DNA of 64,000 nucleotides, taken from positions 1-64,000 of the forward strand of contig CALJLD010000296.1 in NCBI GenBank assembly GCA_937982665.1. Reading direction: 5' to 3'. This stretch comes from an uncultured Planctomycetales bacterium. GTDB taxonomy: Bacteria; Planctomycetota; Planctomycetia; Pirellulales; S012-138. The notes beneath the pieces are model-generated. The model did no database searches, was not told where the DNA came from, and worked only from the letters and a program-made list of their open reading frames with translations. Both the position numbers and the translations under genes were made by a program. Positions 42,734 through 51,979 of this stretch are shown here, one piece after another. Position 1 is the stretch's first letter; the number at the start of each line of letters is the position of its first letter.

Positions 42734-43100
42734 CGGCTCGGTTCCAGCAGCGGACCTTTGAGCAATGGAGAATAAGGAGGCCATGAAGCGAAGCCATCAA
42801 GAAGCGGCGTCGGCCCAATGGCTTCAAGCACACCTCCCAGCAAATTTCAGCGTACCGAGCGGAAATTCACTGGTCAATCTGCCACCGGCGAGGTTGGCAA
42901 TTCGCCAATTTATAACCAACGGTGCGCCGAATATGCGGACTTTGCGGGTTTTTGCGGACAATCCGCAACCAACACGCAATGGAGTCGCAGGGTGAGATTG
43001 TGTTTGTTTGCCTGCCACTTGCGGCGACGTAGATTTTCGTGGGTTTGTTTCTTACATCGGAACCTTTCCATCTCAATTCCTCCCTACCTGTGAACGCCTG
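42734..43100. other. Intergenic stretch upstream of the HD-GYP gene
   Basis: A 367-base gap between two divergent genes. It contains a perfect 7-bp inverted repeat with a 3-base loop, TTGCGGA-CAA-TCCGCAA (42952-42968), and a smaller TTGGC-AATTC-GCCAA near 42893. These could be operators or chance. No gene seen. Confidence 0.4.
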
Positions 43101-44750
43101 ATGGCAACGGGCTCCGGAATTCAGTCGCCGCACAGTACTGGCCTGGTTCAGGTCGAGTCGGCTGGCGCTGCGCAGTCAGCCGCTGAGAATTGCCGCACTT
43201 GGCTTGGTGCCGCGCCGACAGTCTTCAGCCGGCGGACAGGCGAGTTGCTTTTCGCTTCGCCGGATCAACCGCCCGTCGATTGGGACCGCTACGCAGATGT
43301 TTGCAGCCAGGTGGCGACTGCGGGACGCCCCGAGATCATTGCCGAAGAGTTCCCACTTGCGGCAATGGCATTCCCACTGACGGCCGGCGAGATCGAGTTT
43401 GCCGCCGCTTCGTGGTTCTTGACGGAACGTAGGGAAAAGGCCGTTCCACTAGCTGCTCACGAACTTGGCGTCGATCCCGGAACGATCCAGAAATGGGCCA
43501 GCCGAGCCGAACTGATTCCGCCGACTGTTGCCTTGCGATTGGCCAGCCTGGCGACGGAACGTGCCGGAGCGGAAGTACGGGCGCAGAAGGTTGAGTGCGA
43601 AGTTGAGAAGCTCTCAAACCACCTTTGTCAGACATACGAAGAGATCAGCTTGATCTATCGGCTGACTCACAACCTGACGCTCTCCCGTTCCGAGGACGAG
43701 TTGGGCGAACTGGCTCTTCGCTGGTTGGCGGAGATCATGCCTTCTGAAGGTTTGGCGTTGCAGTTCTATGACCAGTCGTTGTTCGGCGACGATAGTCCCA
43801 GCACACCGACGCGTTTGCGAACCTACGGGCCATGCCCCGTTAACAATGAAGACTTTTGCAAACTCGTGCGTTTGCTCGACGTCGAGAAGCAGCGTCGGCC
43901 GGTTGTTGCCAACGCCAACCCGCCACAAGGGGGCGATTGGCCGTGGCCGGAGTTGCGTGATGTTGTGCTTGTCCCCATGGCCGAAGGCAGCGAACTATTC
44001 GGTTGGTTAGCCGCTTTCAACCACGCGGACGGTGGCGAGTTTGGCACGGTCGAAGCCGACCTGATGAATTCAGTCACGGCAATCCTTGGGATCCATCGTG
44101 GCAATACACTGCTGTATCGAAAGCAGATTGATCTGTTAGCCAACATGGTTCGAGCGTTGACGTCCTCGATTGATGCCAAGGACCCTTACACTCGCGGTCA
44201 CAGCGATCGCGTTGCCCGCGGCTCGGTTTGCCTTGCCGAAGCGTTGGGTTGCGACGAGGAAATGCTGGACACCATCTATCTTTCCGGTCTGCTGCACGAC
44301 ATCGGTAAGATCGGCATTGATGATACGGTGCTCCGCAAGCCGGATAAGCTGACGGTGGAAGAGTTTGAACACATCAAGTCGCATGTGACCATTGGCTACA
44401 ACATCCTGCGAGACATCAAGCAACTGCAGCCAGTCTTACCGGTTGTGTTGCATCACCATGAAGCCTGGGATGGCTCCGGCTATCCGCACGGATTGAGCGG
44501 TCAGAACATCCCGTACCTCGCCCGCATCGCCGCCGTGGCGGATGCATTTGACGCGATGGGAAGTGACCGTCCCTATCGTACAGGCATGCCGGACAAGAAG
44601 CTGGATGCCGTGTTGCGGGAAGGCGCTGGTAAGCAATGGGACGCGGACGTTATCGACGCATTCTTCCGCAGTCGTGAAGAGATGCGACAAATTGCACGTG
44701 GCGAACACGAAGGTAACCCCCGCGATCTGACCAATTTCTGGCGAATCTAA
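43101..44750 (+). CDS. HD-GYP domain protein with GAF-like sensor region
   Basis: 549 residues. The C-terminal domain is HD-GYP, a class of cyclic di-GMP phosphodiesterases: THSDR-type helix (RGHSDRVARGSVCLAEAL), LLHDIGKIGIDD (HD metal pair) and HHHEAWDGSGYPHGLSGQNI with IAAVADAFDAMGSDRPYR. A GAF-like region of about 150 residues precedes it (SLIYRLTHNLTLSRSEDELG ... AILGIHRGNTLLYRKQ). The N-terminal 190 residues contain a short helix-turn-helix-like segment (PLAAHELGVDPGTIQKWASR). A role in c-di-GMP turnover is likely but unproved; the GYP residues are intact. Confidence 0.88.
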   Translation: MATGSGIQSPHSTGLVQVESAGAAQSAAENCRTWLGAAPTVFSRRTGELLFASPDQPPVDWDRYADVCSQVATAGRPEIIAEEFPLAAMAFPLTAGEIEFAAASWFLTERREKAVPLAAHELGVDPGTIQKWASRAELIPPTVALRLASLATERAGAEVRAQKVECEVEKLSNHLCQTYEEISLIYRLTHNLTLSRSEDELGELALRWLAEIMPSEGLALQFYDQSLFGDDSPSTPTRLRTYGPCPVNNEDFCKLVRLLDVEKQRRPVVANANPPQGGDWPWPELRDVVLVPMAEGSELFGWLAAFNHADGGEFGTVEADLMNSVTAILGIHRGNTLLYRKQIDLLANMVRALTSSIDAKDPYTRGHSDRVARGSVCLAEALGCDEEMLDTIYLSGLLHDIGKIGIDDTVLRKPDKLTVEEFEHIKSHVTIGYNILRDIKQLQPVLPVVLHHHEAWDGSGYPHGLSGQNIPYLARIAAVADAFDAMGSDRPYRTGMPDKKLDAVLREGAGKQWDADVIDAFFRSREEMRQIARGEHEGNPRDLTNFWRI

Positions 44751-44916
44751 ACGCCAAACGAATCGCGGCATGAGTGAGTCACGCCACACCGCTATGGGCG
44801 AGCCTCATGCAAGCCTGCGAAGCGGCCAAGCCGCGGATGCAGACGGGAATTCTTGACGCTCGATATCCCGAGTGCTACCGTGATTATTCCCTAATTCCTT
44901 TCCTGGAGTATGCAAA

Positions 44917-45552
44917 ATGAACTTCTCGTCTGTCCGTCGTGTAAATCGCGTCACACCGCTTTTGATCGTAGTTGCGGTTTGTTTCGGGATGTCGTTAGCC
45001 ACGGCGGGCGTCGCCGCGCAGGACCAAAGACAAACTCAGGCGAACCAAGATCAGGACGAGGCTCCGGCGGCTCTGAGTTTCACGATGCAGACTCTTGGTG
45101 GCGAGACGAAGAAGCTTTCCGACTATGAAGGCAAAGTTGTGCTGGTGGTGAACACCGCGAGCAAGTGCGGGTTGACGCCGCAATATGCGGGCCTCCAGGG
45201 ATTGTACGAGAAGTACAAGGACAAGGGCCTGGTTGTGCTGGGCTTCCCTTGCAACCAGTTTGGCGGACAAGAGCCGGGAACGGCCACGGAGATCTCAACC
45301 TTCTGTACGGAGAACTACGGCGTCACATTTCCAATGTTCGCAAAGATTAACGTCAATGGTGAAAGCGCTTGCGAACTCTACAAGCACCTGACCGCACTTG
45401 AGACCATGCCGGCAGGTTCTGGCGACATCTCTTGGAACTTTGAGAAATTCCTGATTGACCGCAGCGGTAAGGTTGTCGCCCGCTTCTCTCCGCGTACAAA
45501 GCCGGAAGCGGAAGATTTCGTGCAAGCGATTGAAAAACAGCTGGGCGAGTAG
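44917..45552 (+). CDS. Exported glutathione-peroxidase-family protein
   Basis: 211 residues. A signal peptide (PLLIVVAVCFGMSLATAGVAAQ) precedes the peroxidase fold: VVLVVNTASKCGLTPQYAGL (peroxidatic Cys), VLGFPCNQFGGQEPGT (catalytic Gln, plus resolving Cys region) and ISWNFEKFLIDRSGKVV (catalytic Trp). Bacterial members commonly use thioredoxin rather than glutathione. It reduces peroxides outside the cytoplasm. A GGAG-type site precedes ATG 44917. Confidence 0.92.
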   Translation: MNFSSVRRVNRVTPLLIVVAVCFGMSLATAGVAAQDQRQTQANQDQDEAPAALSFTMQTLGGETKKLSDYEGKVVLVVNTASKCGLTPQYAGLQGLYEKYKDKGLVVLGFPCNQFGGQEPGTATEISTFCTENYGVTFPMFAKINVNGESACELYKHLTALETMPAGSGDISWNFEKFLIDRSGKVVARFSPRTKPEAEDFVQAIEKQLGE

Positions 45553-45686
45553 TCTTACCTGTTTTCAATTCGCGCCATCCCGCGCGGCACCTTTGCCGCG
45601 CCATCGGTGTTTACTGGCAGTGCTGCCTCGCGCGCATGCAAAAGAACCAGCACGCCTATTTATCACCCACTGCCTGGGCTTTCTAG

Positions 45687-46418
45687 ATGCTGTGCTTCTC
45701 CAAGTTGGCTCTGTCTTACCTATTCTTTGTCATAGGCTCAGGAAGCCTCGCACAGGATGTTGCGCAAGACGTTGAGATGCCGTTGGTTTTCTCTGCGGAT
45801 TTTGATGATCTCGCAACTGACGGGTCGCCCGAGAGCTTTGATTTCACGGACGCTACGGCTTGGAAGATTGAGCAAATAGCGGAAGGCAAGGTGTTGAGTC
45901 AATTCAAGAGAAGCGACTATTCGCCACCGCACCGTAGCCCTTTCAGCATTGGCCTGGTCAAAGATTTGGAAGTCACGGATTTTGTGCTAACCGCTCGCGT
46001 ACGAAGCACAATTGCTGACTACGGGCACCGGGACGCTTGTATTTTCTTTGGTTACCAAGACGCGTCACACTTTTATTACATCCACCTTGGTAAGCAAACG
46101 GATGACCACGCCAACCAGGTGTTTATCGTCAACGACGCCCCGCGAACAAAGATCTCAACCAAGACGACAGAAGGAACGCCTTGGGATGACAACTGGCATT
46201 CCGTGAAAGTTGTTCGCGATGCTGCAAGCGGCAAGATTGAAGTCTATTTTGACGACATGGAAGATCCCGTCATGACAGCCACCAATCAGGAGTTTGGGCA
46301 AGGGTGTTTGGGATTTGGCTCGTTTGACGACACGACGCAATGGGACGATGTCCGCATTCATGGCGTCAAAACCGAGTCTGAAGATGTCACGACCGGAGGC
46401 AAGAATTGCGCGCGGTGA
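45687..46418 (+). CDS. Exported LamG-like lectin-fold protein
   Basis: 243 residues. A signal peptide (SYLFFVIGSGSLAQ) precedes a jelly-roll domain with SADFDDLATDG, ACIFFGYQDASHFYYIHLGK, DNWHSVKVVRDAASGKIEVYFDD and GFGSFDDTTQWDDVRIHG. This is the concanavalin/LamG or DUF1080-like pattern found in planctomycete sugar-binding or glycosidase proteins. No catalytic acid pair was identified, so a sugar-binding role is as likely as hydrolysis. Confidence 0.75.
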   Translation: MLCFSKLALSYLFFVIGSGSLAQDVAQDVEMPLVFSADFDDLATDGSPESFDFTDATAWKIEQIAEGKVLSQFKRSDYSPPHRSPFSIGLVKDLEVTDFVLTARVRSTIADYGHRDACIFFGYQDASHFYYIHLGKQTDDHANQVFIVNDAPRTKISTKTTEGTPWDDNWHSVKVVRDAASGKIEVYFDDMEDPVMTATNQEFGQGCLGFGSFDDTTQWDDVRIHGVKTESEDVTTGGKNCAR

Positions 46419-46438
46419 TCGAGTCGCGAAAGGAGCAC

Positions 46439-46463
46439 AAAAAAAGCCGCCAAGTGGCGGCTT
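46439..46463 (-). terminator. Intrinsic terminator of tRNA-Glu
   Basis: AAGCCGCC pairs with GGCGGCTT (46444-46451 with 46456-46463) across a 4-base loop, with seven T on the minus strand at 46445-46439. It starts one base after the mature tRNA end. Confidence 0.85.
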
Positions 46464-46464
46464 A

Positions 46465-46539
46465 TGACCCCGACGGGATTTGAACCCGTGTCGCGGCCTT
46501 GAAAGGGCCGTGTCCTAGACCTGACTAGACGACGGGGCC
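46465..46539 (-). tRNA. tRNA-Glu (anticodon TTC)
   Basis: 75 bases fold as a cloverleaf on the minus strand. The acceptor stem GGCCCCG pairs with CGGGGTC, with one G-T pair, and the discriminator is A. The anticodon loop CTTTCAA gives TTC, closed by GGCC/GGCC, and the T-arm has GGGTTCAAATCCC. The 3' CCA is not encoded. A sigma-70 promoter upstream and a terminator directly after make it a single-gene unit. Confidence 0.95.
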
Positions 46540-46597
46540 GAGATTTGCGGGCGATCGTCCCCTGGGGGAGACAGCCGGCACATTTGCGGAACGCCCG

Positions 46598-46626
46598 GTA
46601 TAACCGAGGATGCGAAACAGCGTCAA
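46598..46626 (-). promoter_or_regulatory. Promoter of tRNA-Glu
   Basis: On the minus strand TTGACG (46626-46621) and TTATAC (46603-46598) are 17 bases apart. A GC-rich discriminator follows, as in stringently controlled stable RNA promoters. The predicted leader before the tRNA is about 50 bases. Confidence 0.7.
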
Positions 46627-46808
46627 GAGGTTCGCGCAGGAGACAGGCAGCTTAGCCGAAGATTTCCACGATAAAGACGGAAGACAACCACAGGACGCCA
46701 GAAAGCAGCGTGCAAAGAGGACTTCCGATCGCGGGCAATACATCCAGAAACAGAATGCAAGATTCAAGCAAACAGGAGACAGCAAGAATAAGAGGCCAGC
46801 AGCCTCAA

Positions 46809-47051
46809 CTAGGCATCGCCGGTCTGAGATTCCGTTTCGTCAGCCGTGTGAGGTGTATCAACCCCATTGTTTCCCGCTTCCGCTTGTGCATTCCGCAAGA
46901 TGGCTTCATAGACCTCGCGGCGGTGGACAGGGACTTCCTTGGGAGCTTCCACACCCAGGCGGACCTTGTCACCACGGATCTCAACAACGACAATCGTAAT
47001 GTCGTTATTGATTACGATGCTTTCGTTTTTCTTTCTTGATAATACTAACAT
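46809..47051 (-). CDS. csrA: Carbon storage regulator CsrA
   Basis: An 80-residue RNA-binding translational regulator. MLVLSRKKNESIVI (beta-strand 1 with the RNA-contacting residues), ITIVVVEIRGDKVRLGVEAPKEVPVHRREVYEAI (strands 2-5 and Arg44-type residue) match E. coli CsrA (61 residues). The extra C-terminal tail is acidic and low-complexity. The start is ATG 47051, after AGGAAGGGG. Its own leader has a GGA-bearing hairpin over the ribosome-binding site, so it may repress itself. Confidence 0.96.
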   Translation of the reverse strand: MLVLSRKKNESIVINNDITIVVVEIRGDKVRLGVEAPKEVPVHRREVYEAILRNAQAEAGNNGVDTPHTADETESQTGDA

Positions 47052-47055
47052 CGCC

Positions 47056-47073
47056 AACCCCTTCCTAAGGGTT
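47056..47073 (-). promoter_or_regulatory. Hairpin with CsrA-type GGA motif over the csrA ribosome-binding site
   Basis: On the minus strand AACCCTT and AAGGGGTT pair with one bulged G. The loop-side AGGA overlaps the Shine-Dalgarno sequence four bases from the ATG. GGA in a hairpin loop is the preferred CsrA site. A further upstream ACAGGAAAT in the leader matches the CsrA consensus. Autorepression is inferred. Confidence 0.5.
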
Positions 47074-47190
47074 AGTTGTTTGCCGCGTACCCTCGCGGCG
47101 CGGCAATGGGCACGCACCACTTTCGTGAGTGATTGTCACTCTCGGAACCGAGGCGCATGCGCACTGTGAGAACTGGCATTTCCTGTATCC

Positions 47191-47218
47191 ACTCTACGTT
47201 GGGCCAGGCGCGAGTCAA
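47191..47218 (-). promoter_or_regulatory. Candidate csrA promoter
   Basis: On the minus strand TTGACT (47218-47213) and TAGAGT (47196-47191) are 16 bases apart, giving a leader of about 135 bases before csrA. The remaining upstream stretch up to glgC (47219-47558) shows no gene; a 7-bp inverted repeat CCATAAA/TTTATGG lies at 47362-47379. Confidence 0.4.
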
Positions 47219-47558
47219 GCAAACGCAGGCCCCTTTGGGGCGATTCCAGCAGTTGGAACTCGTAATAATCAAACAATCTCGTTTGGTCAGCCTGGTTTTT
47301 CCAGGTTACCCTGTTTGTCATGTGTGGCCGGGCGGGAGCGCGGTGTTACCGTAAGCCCCTACCATAAAATACTTTATGGCAATTGACGGCCCGCCGGATA
47401 TTTGCAGTGAGCCCTGATTGGCATGCCGGCAAGAGGTCTGGTCCCAAAGTCGCCACACTCTGGCTTGTTAAGATTTGCGACAGGCTTTTATGGCCGGTCA
47501 GATGGACACTGCCAGACTTGTTTTGAGTGATTCGCGGAGAGTGAACAAGCGTTCGGCG

Positions 47559-48788
47559 CTAGAAAGCGGCCGCTTTTGCAAGAACAACTACGCCCTCCTC
47601 GCTGACCGCGTATCCCTTGCCGCGGTCCTCTTCTGGATCGAAACCCACCCGGGCTCCGGCAGGAATTTCGACGCCTTTGTCAATGATGGCGTTTTGGATC
47701 TCGGCACGCTCGCCGATTTTGACTCCGCCAAAGAGGATGGAATTGCCCACGGATGCCAGGCCTCCGATCCGAACTTGCGGACCAATGATCGAACTCCGGA
47801 CCTCGCCTCCGGAGAGGATTGCGCCAGCGCACACAAGACTGTCCAGCGCGGTGCCTCTGCGACCGGTGGCGCCATCTTCGGCAAACACGAATTTGGGCGG
47901 CGGCAGGTTGGGGTGAAAGGTGCGAATCGGCCAGCGATTGTCATACAAGTCGAGTTGCGGATCGACCGAGACCAGATCCATGTTGGCTGCGAAGTATGCA
48001 TCAATGGTGCCTACGTCCCGCCAGTAAGCATCTTGCTTGCGGTTCTCGTCTCGAAATGGGTACGCAAAGACGCGATGCTTATCGATGATCGATGGGATGA
48101 TATCGCGTCCGAAGTCGCGGCGGCTTTCGCTGTGCGTAGCGTCGACACAAAGTTGTTCGAACAGGAACCTTGTGTTGAAGACGTAGATCCCCATCGATGC
48201 TAGCGCGAAATTCGCATCGTCCGCGGTGGCTTTCGGATTGGCAGGTTTTTCTTCAAAGCCAACGATCCTTGCGGTGGAATCAACCTCCATCACGCCAAAC
48301 TGGCTCGCTTCTTTTTTGGGAACTCGGAGTGCCGCAACGGTTGCGTCAGCGCCGTTTTCTCGATGGAAATCCACCAAACGACTGTAATCCATCTTGTAGA
48401 TGTGATCTCCAGCCAGGATCAAGGTCTCATCCGACTGCTCCTTTTCAAGCGTATAGATGTTTTGATAAACGGCGTCAGCCGTGCCGCGATACCAGTTCTC
48501 ATCAATACGCTGTTGCGGAGGAACAACGTCAACAAACTCACCCATCTCATGGCAAAGGTATCTCCGCCAGCCCAAATTGATGTGCCGTTCCAGGCTCATC
48601 GCCTTGTACTGGGTGAGCACCAGCATCCGCCGGAGCCCGCTGTTCAAACAATTTGAAAGCGTGAAGTCAACAATGCGGTAGCAACCGCCAAAGGGCACAG
48701 CTGGTTTCGCGCGGTCACGCGTAAGAGGCTCCAGCCGCGAACCGCGACCGCCGGCGAGTATGACCGTCAGCACATTCTCCGTATTCAC
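47559..48788 (-). CDS. glgC: Glucose-1-phosphate adenylyltransferase
   Basis: GlgC makes ADP-glucose for glycogen synthesis. The 409-residue protein has the nucleotidyltransferase start LTVILAGGRGSRLEPLT, KPAVPFGGCYRIVDFTLSN, NLGWRRYLCHEMGEF and WYRGTADAVYQN, then VLAGDHIYKMDY-like LILAGDHIYKMDY, FEEKPANPK and a left-handed beta-helix C-terminus (GGEVRSSIIGPQVRIGGLAS). GTG 48788 is chosen because AAGGA lies just upstream; longer frames start at TTG 48866. CsrA, whose gene is next door, controls glycogen genes in E. coli; here that link is only suggested. Confidence 0.94.
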   Translation of the reverse strand: MNTENVLTVILAGGRGSRLEPLTRDRAKPAVPFGGCYRIVDFTLSNCLNSGLRRMLVLTQYKAMSLERHINLGWRRYLCHEMGEFVDVVPPQQRIDENWYRGTADAVYQNIYTLEKEQSDETLILAGDHIYKMDYSRLVDFHRENGADATVAALRVPKKEASQFGVMEVDSTARIVGFEEKPANPKATADDANFALASMGIYVFNTRFLFEQLCVDATHSESRRDFGRDIIPSIIDKHRVFAYPFRDENRKQDAYWRDVGTIDAYFAANMDLVSVDPQLDLYDNRWPIRTFHPNLPPPKFVFAEDGATGRRGTALDSLVCAGAILSGGEVRSSIIGPQVRIGGLASVGNSILFGGVKIGERAEIQNAIIDKGVEIPAGARVGFDPEEDRGKGYAVSEEGVVVLAKAAAF

Positions 48789-48953
48789 GTTGTCCTTACC
48801 TGCAGCGTTTCCTGAGTAGATGTCGCAATTTTGGCCGCATTCTAATCGATGGCTGTCCCACAGCAAAAGCGCCCGCAGACCAGGTTCCGCTGAGACTCAC
48901 GGCTTATTCCCAACAAGTCAGCTGAGCGAGTGGGATTTCATCCCGCCGGCTTT

Positions 48954-49844
48954 TCATTCAGCGGGTGGCGGCGAAGTACGGAATCGAGTTGCATCGTTGG
49001 CCGGGCGAAGCACGCGCAAGGCCGCGAGCAGATTGTCTTTCAGCGAGGTTCTGCCGGGAACGGCCTGCAGCACGGCCATAGTGGCGTCGTCCGTCGAGAG
49101 GTTGTCTTCGTTGAGCTTCTTCAATTCAGTTTCAATGGCCGCAATGAGCTTGTCCGGTGGTTGGTTCAAGTGCGAAACAACATCGAACAGTCCGCGGACG
49201 CCAATCACACTCCCTTGCGGGCTGAGCGATTCGTTGAAGGCATCGCTATAGCAAACGACCAAGTCGCCGGGCTGCAGCTTGACCTTGGAGACGGAGAAAC
49301 CGGTCGATTCATCAATGCCCAAGGGAATGTCGCCTGCGTCGCTCTCTTTGGATTGCAAGATTGACCATGCTTGCTCTTTGTGCCGAAACAGAAACGGCGG
49401 CGGGTGCCCGGCGTTGCTCCATTGGAATGAGTGCGTCGGCTGGAAGTACGTGCAGACCAGCGCCGTTGCAAAGCGGCCATCAGCGGTGACGCTCGCGAAT
49501 TGTTCATTCATTGCTTGAACAAGGCGGCGCTGTTTGACAACGTTGACGTTCTTTCGCATCAAGTCGCGCAGCCTGACCGCTGTTTGGGCAACTTCCTGGC
49601 CATGGCCGCTGATATCGGCCAGCAAGAATCGCGTGATCCGCCCGGATGCACACGCGGAGATGTAATAGACATCGCCTCCCTGCTCAGCAGATCCGTAGGC
49701 ATTGCTGGAAATCCAAACCCGCAAGCCTGGCATTTCCAGAGCGCGATTGGTTTCGACATTGCCGCCCCAAACCTCCATGCATTGCATTCGCTGAGGAGCG
49801 AGCGATTGCGAAGTGGAGGTTTGCGTGCCGGTGGAGATTGACAT
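48954..49844 (-). CDS. PP2C/SpoIIE-type serine phosphatase (RsbU-like)
   Basis: 296 residues from ATG 49844. The SpoIIE/PPM fold shows DVYYISACASGRITRFLLADISGHGQEVA (metal-binding Asp and Gly), SNAGHPPPFLF and NLSTDDATMAVL (metal Asp-Asp). A preceding GAF or sensor domain is absent, so the regulator input is unknown. These enzymes dephosphorylate anti-anti-sigma proteins in partner-switching systems; no partner gene is adjacent. Confidence 0.85.
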   Translation of the reverse strand: MSISTGTQTSTSQSLAPQRMQCMEVWGGNVETNRALEMPGLRVWISSNAYGSAEQGGDVYYISACASGRITRFLLADISGHGQEVAQTAVRLRDLMRKNVNVVKQRRLVQAMNEQFASVTADGRFATALVCTYFQPTHSFQWSNAGHPPPFLFRHKEQAWSILQSKESDAGDIPLGIDESTGFSVSKVKLQPGDLVVCYSDAFNESLSPQGSVIGVRGLFDVVSHLNQPPDKLIAAIETELKKLNEDNLSTDDATMAVLQAVPGRTSLKDNLLAALRVLRPANDATRFRTSPPPAE

Positions 49845-50017
49845 GATTGAACTCAAGCTGAGCGCGAAGCGTGGGGCCCTCTGTTTACGCACATCTTTCT
49901 ACGTAGCCTTTCTACGTTGCCGCGCACGCGATTGGTCATTCCGTAGGGCAGTTAATTCACACAGTAAGTTTCAGCCGGTCCAAACACGAGATGTTTGGCC
50001 GACACGCGTCTCCGTGA

Positions 50018-50419
50018 CTATTCCTCAGCTGCCGCGTTGGCTTTTTGCGCCTTCCGGGCCTGAATGAATGACATGACGCACCAACCAACAAATACCAGGC
50101 AAACGGCCGCCATCCAGAGTTGCATTTGAGTGGCGAAGGGGATTCCTTCGGGCGCGCCTGGTTCCGGCTCCTTCATCAGGCCGCGAATGCCCATCACGGC
50201 GCCGCCAATCAATCCCAACAATCCTACGGCCGCGGCTCCGTGCATGGCATGTTTGCGCAGATGTTCCTGAGACGCTACCGCTCCACAGATTCCGATCACG
50301 ACGCCAAATCCGGCGGGGATGAACGCCGTGAAGCTGCGCGATTCCGAACCGAAATAGCCATAGCAGCCAATTGCGATGAGCAAAGCCCCTGTCAATATTG
50401 TCGATTGCCACATTTTCAT
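50018..50419 (-). CDS. Four-helix membrane protein, unknown function
   Basis: 133 residues from ATG 50419, with GGAAGGG seven bases upstream. Four hydrophobic helices (ILTGALLIAIGCYGYFG, FIPAGFGVVIGICGAVA, AVGLLGLIGGAVMGI, LWMAAVCLVFVGWCVMSF) and a basic, Ala-rich C-terminal end. It resembles small integral membrane proteins found in many planctomycetes. Function unknown. Confidence 0.65.
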   Translation of the reverse strand: MKMWQSTILTGALLIAIGCYGYFGSESRSFTAFIPAGFGVVIGICGAVASQEHLRKHAMHGAAAVGLLGLIGGAVMGIRGLMKEPEPGAPEGIPFATQMQLWMAAVCLVFVGWCVMSFIQARKAQKANAAAEE

Positions 50420-50578
50420 AAGAACGCCCTTCCAAGGTGCGAATCGCTTTTTCGATGAATCCCGGCGAATCAAGCCGCGGCTTTGGCGGTTTGCGACATG
50501 AAGACGACGGGAGACCAACCGGCCAGTCACCCATGATAAGCATCGCCGCGCCGTGGGCCAGTCGCTTTCGGCCGTGGC

Positions 50579-51955
50579 TCAACCGCGTTTTCCGTCGCGC
50601 TGGCTCTGATTTCGCGTGAGGAGAAAGCGAGTCAAGCGCCACATCCCCAACAAGATGGCCAGCATCGGAATGCAGAGAAGCAGTACGGCAGGCAGAAACC
50701 AGCCAATCTCGAACATCGGCAATCCCCATTCCCAGATTCCACGCCAGAAAACAACCACTGCCACTGCCCCCAGGCACAGGAACGGACCATAGGGAATTGG
50801 GTGAGTTGTTGTGCGACGGGAAATCGCCGAGGCAAGAGCCGGCACCAGAGCGAAGAACGGCGAGCAAAAGAAGACGAATACGCACGCTTGCCAGCCAAGG
50901 AAAGCTCCGATCATCCCCATCAACGTGACGTCACCAAAGCCCATTGCTTCGATTCCAATCGCCAGGCCGGCGACAATTCGCACTGTCCAGATGATGATCA
51001 TACCAATAATCATCCCCAGCAATGACGTCATCAATGCTTGCCAAGCTTCTGCTCCGCCCCAGCGCCACATGGCAAACACCGCAGCCGAACCGATAACAGC
51101 CAACGTACACATGAGTTTGGTTGACCATGCTCTTCGCAGCCGCACAAAGAACCGCCAAATGGCGAATGGCAGCCCGCGCGAGAGGTTCCATTTGCGCTCC
51201 ATCAGCGCGAAGCACCACAAACAAACGCATCCGATGCCTGTCAACAGGCTTAGGGGACTTGCTTGCGTGAGGAAATCCGGCCACGCCTGAGGGTGACTGA
51301 AGCTGACATACTCCGCGCGGACAAGCGGCAGCTTTGGCGGACCAACTACCATGGATAGTGGAGTGCTCGCCACGGCTGTTACCCAGATGATGCCCAGGAT
51401 TGTTCCGGGGATAATGACTTCGTCGGGGATCAGGTATTCGTCCAAGTCAATCAGCGACGCCACAAGCATGAACAGAATCAGCAAGGCGCTCCCGACGAAG
51501 ATGTGCTGAACTTCTGTAGTTCGCAGTGGTGGAAACGGAAATCCACGCGGATTGGCGATGTTGTTCTGCCCGATAACCAGCCACCAATACAAAAGCACGA
51601 AGCCAACGGGCAACAGGATCTCAACCCACAACGGTCGCACCCAAAACCGGCTTCCTTGCAAGGGTTCCTCGCGACGGAGTTGCCACCAACCCAGAATGGG
51701 GACCGCATCCAGCCACGTGCGTTTTCCCAACTCCGGCAAAGGTTTGTTCTTCTGATCCTTGCGGCGGCGTTTTTTTTCCTTGGGTGATTGTTCCGGGATG
51801 GTGGGAACGGTCTCACAACCCAATAGGTTGGCGAGCGTGTTGCCCAGCCCGTTCCATGGACTGAAGCCGCGTGGCTCATAGCGAAATCGATACGTCGCGA
51901 GATTGGCCGCAGCAGCGGCGAAGAGCCCAAAGATGATGACAAAGACCCAATCCAT
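50579..51955 (-). CDS. Prepilin peptidase (type IV leader peptidase)
   Basis: 458 residues with about eight hydrophobic segments. The two catalytic aspartates are visible: DLDEYLIPDEVIIPG (first Asp region) and MGFGDVTLMGMIGAFLGWQ (GxGD). The N-terminal part contains a charged insert (EKKRRRKDQKNK) and lacks the CxxC pairs of the methylating domain, so it may cleave without N-methylating. Substrates would be type IV pilin-like or pseudopilin precursors. It starts 24 bases after aroK and is likely co-transcribed. Confidence 0.85.
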   Translation of the reverse strand: MDWVFVIIFGLFAAAAANLATYRFRYEPRGFSPWNGLGNTLANLLGCETVPTIPEQSPKEKKRRRKDQKNKPLPELGKRTWLDAVPILGWWQLRREEPLQGSRFWVRPLWVEILLPVGFVLLYWWLVIGQNNIANPRGFPFPPLRTTEVQHIFVGSALLILFMLVASLIDLDEYLIPDEVIIPGTILGIIWVTAVASTPLSMVVGPPKLPLVRAEYVSFSHPQAWPDFLTQASPLSLLTGIGCVCLWCFALMERKWNLSRGLPFAIWRFFVRLRRAWSTKLMCTLAVIGSAAVFAMWRWGGAEAWQALMTSLLGMIIGMIIIWTVRIVAGLAIGIEAMGFGDVTLMGMIGAFLGWQACVFVFFCSPFFALVPALASAISRRTTTHPIPYGPFLCLGAVAVVVFWRGIWEWGLPMFEIGWFLPAVLLLCIPMLAILLGMWRLTRFLLTRNQSQRDGKRG

Positions 51956-51979
51956 ATGCCAATTCTTGCCCCTGTCAGA

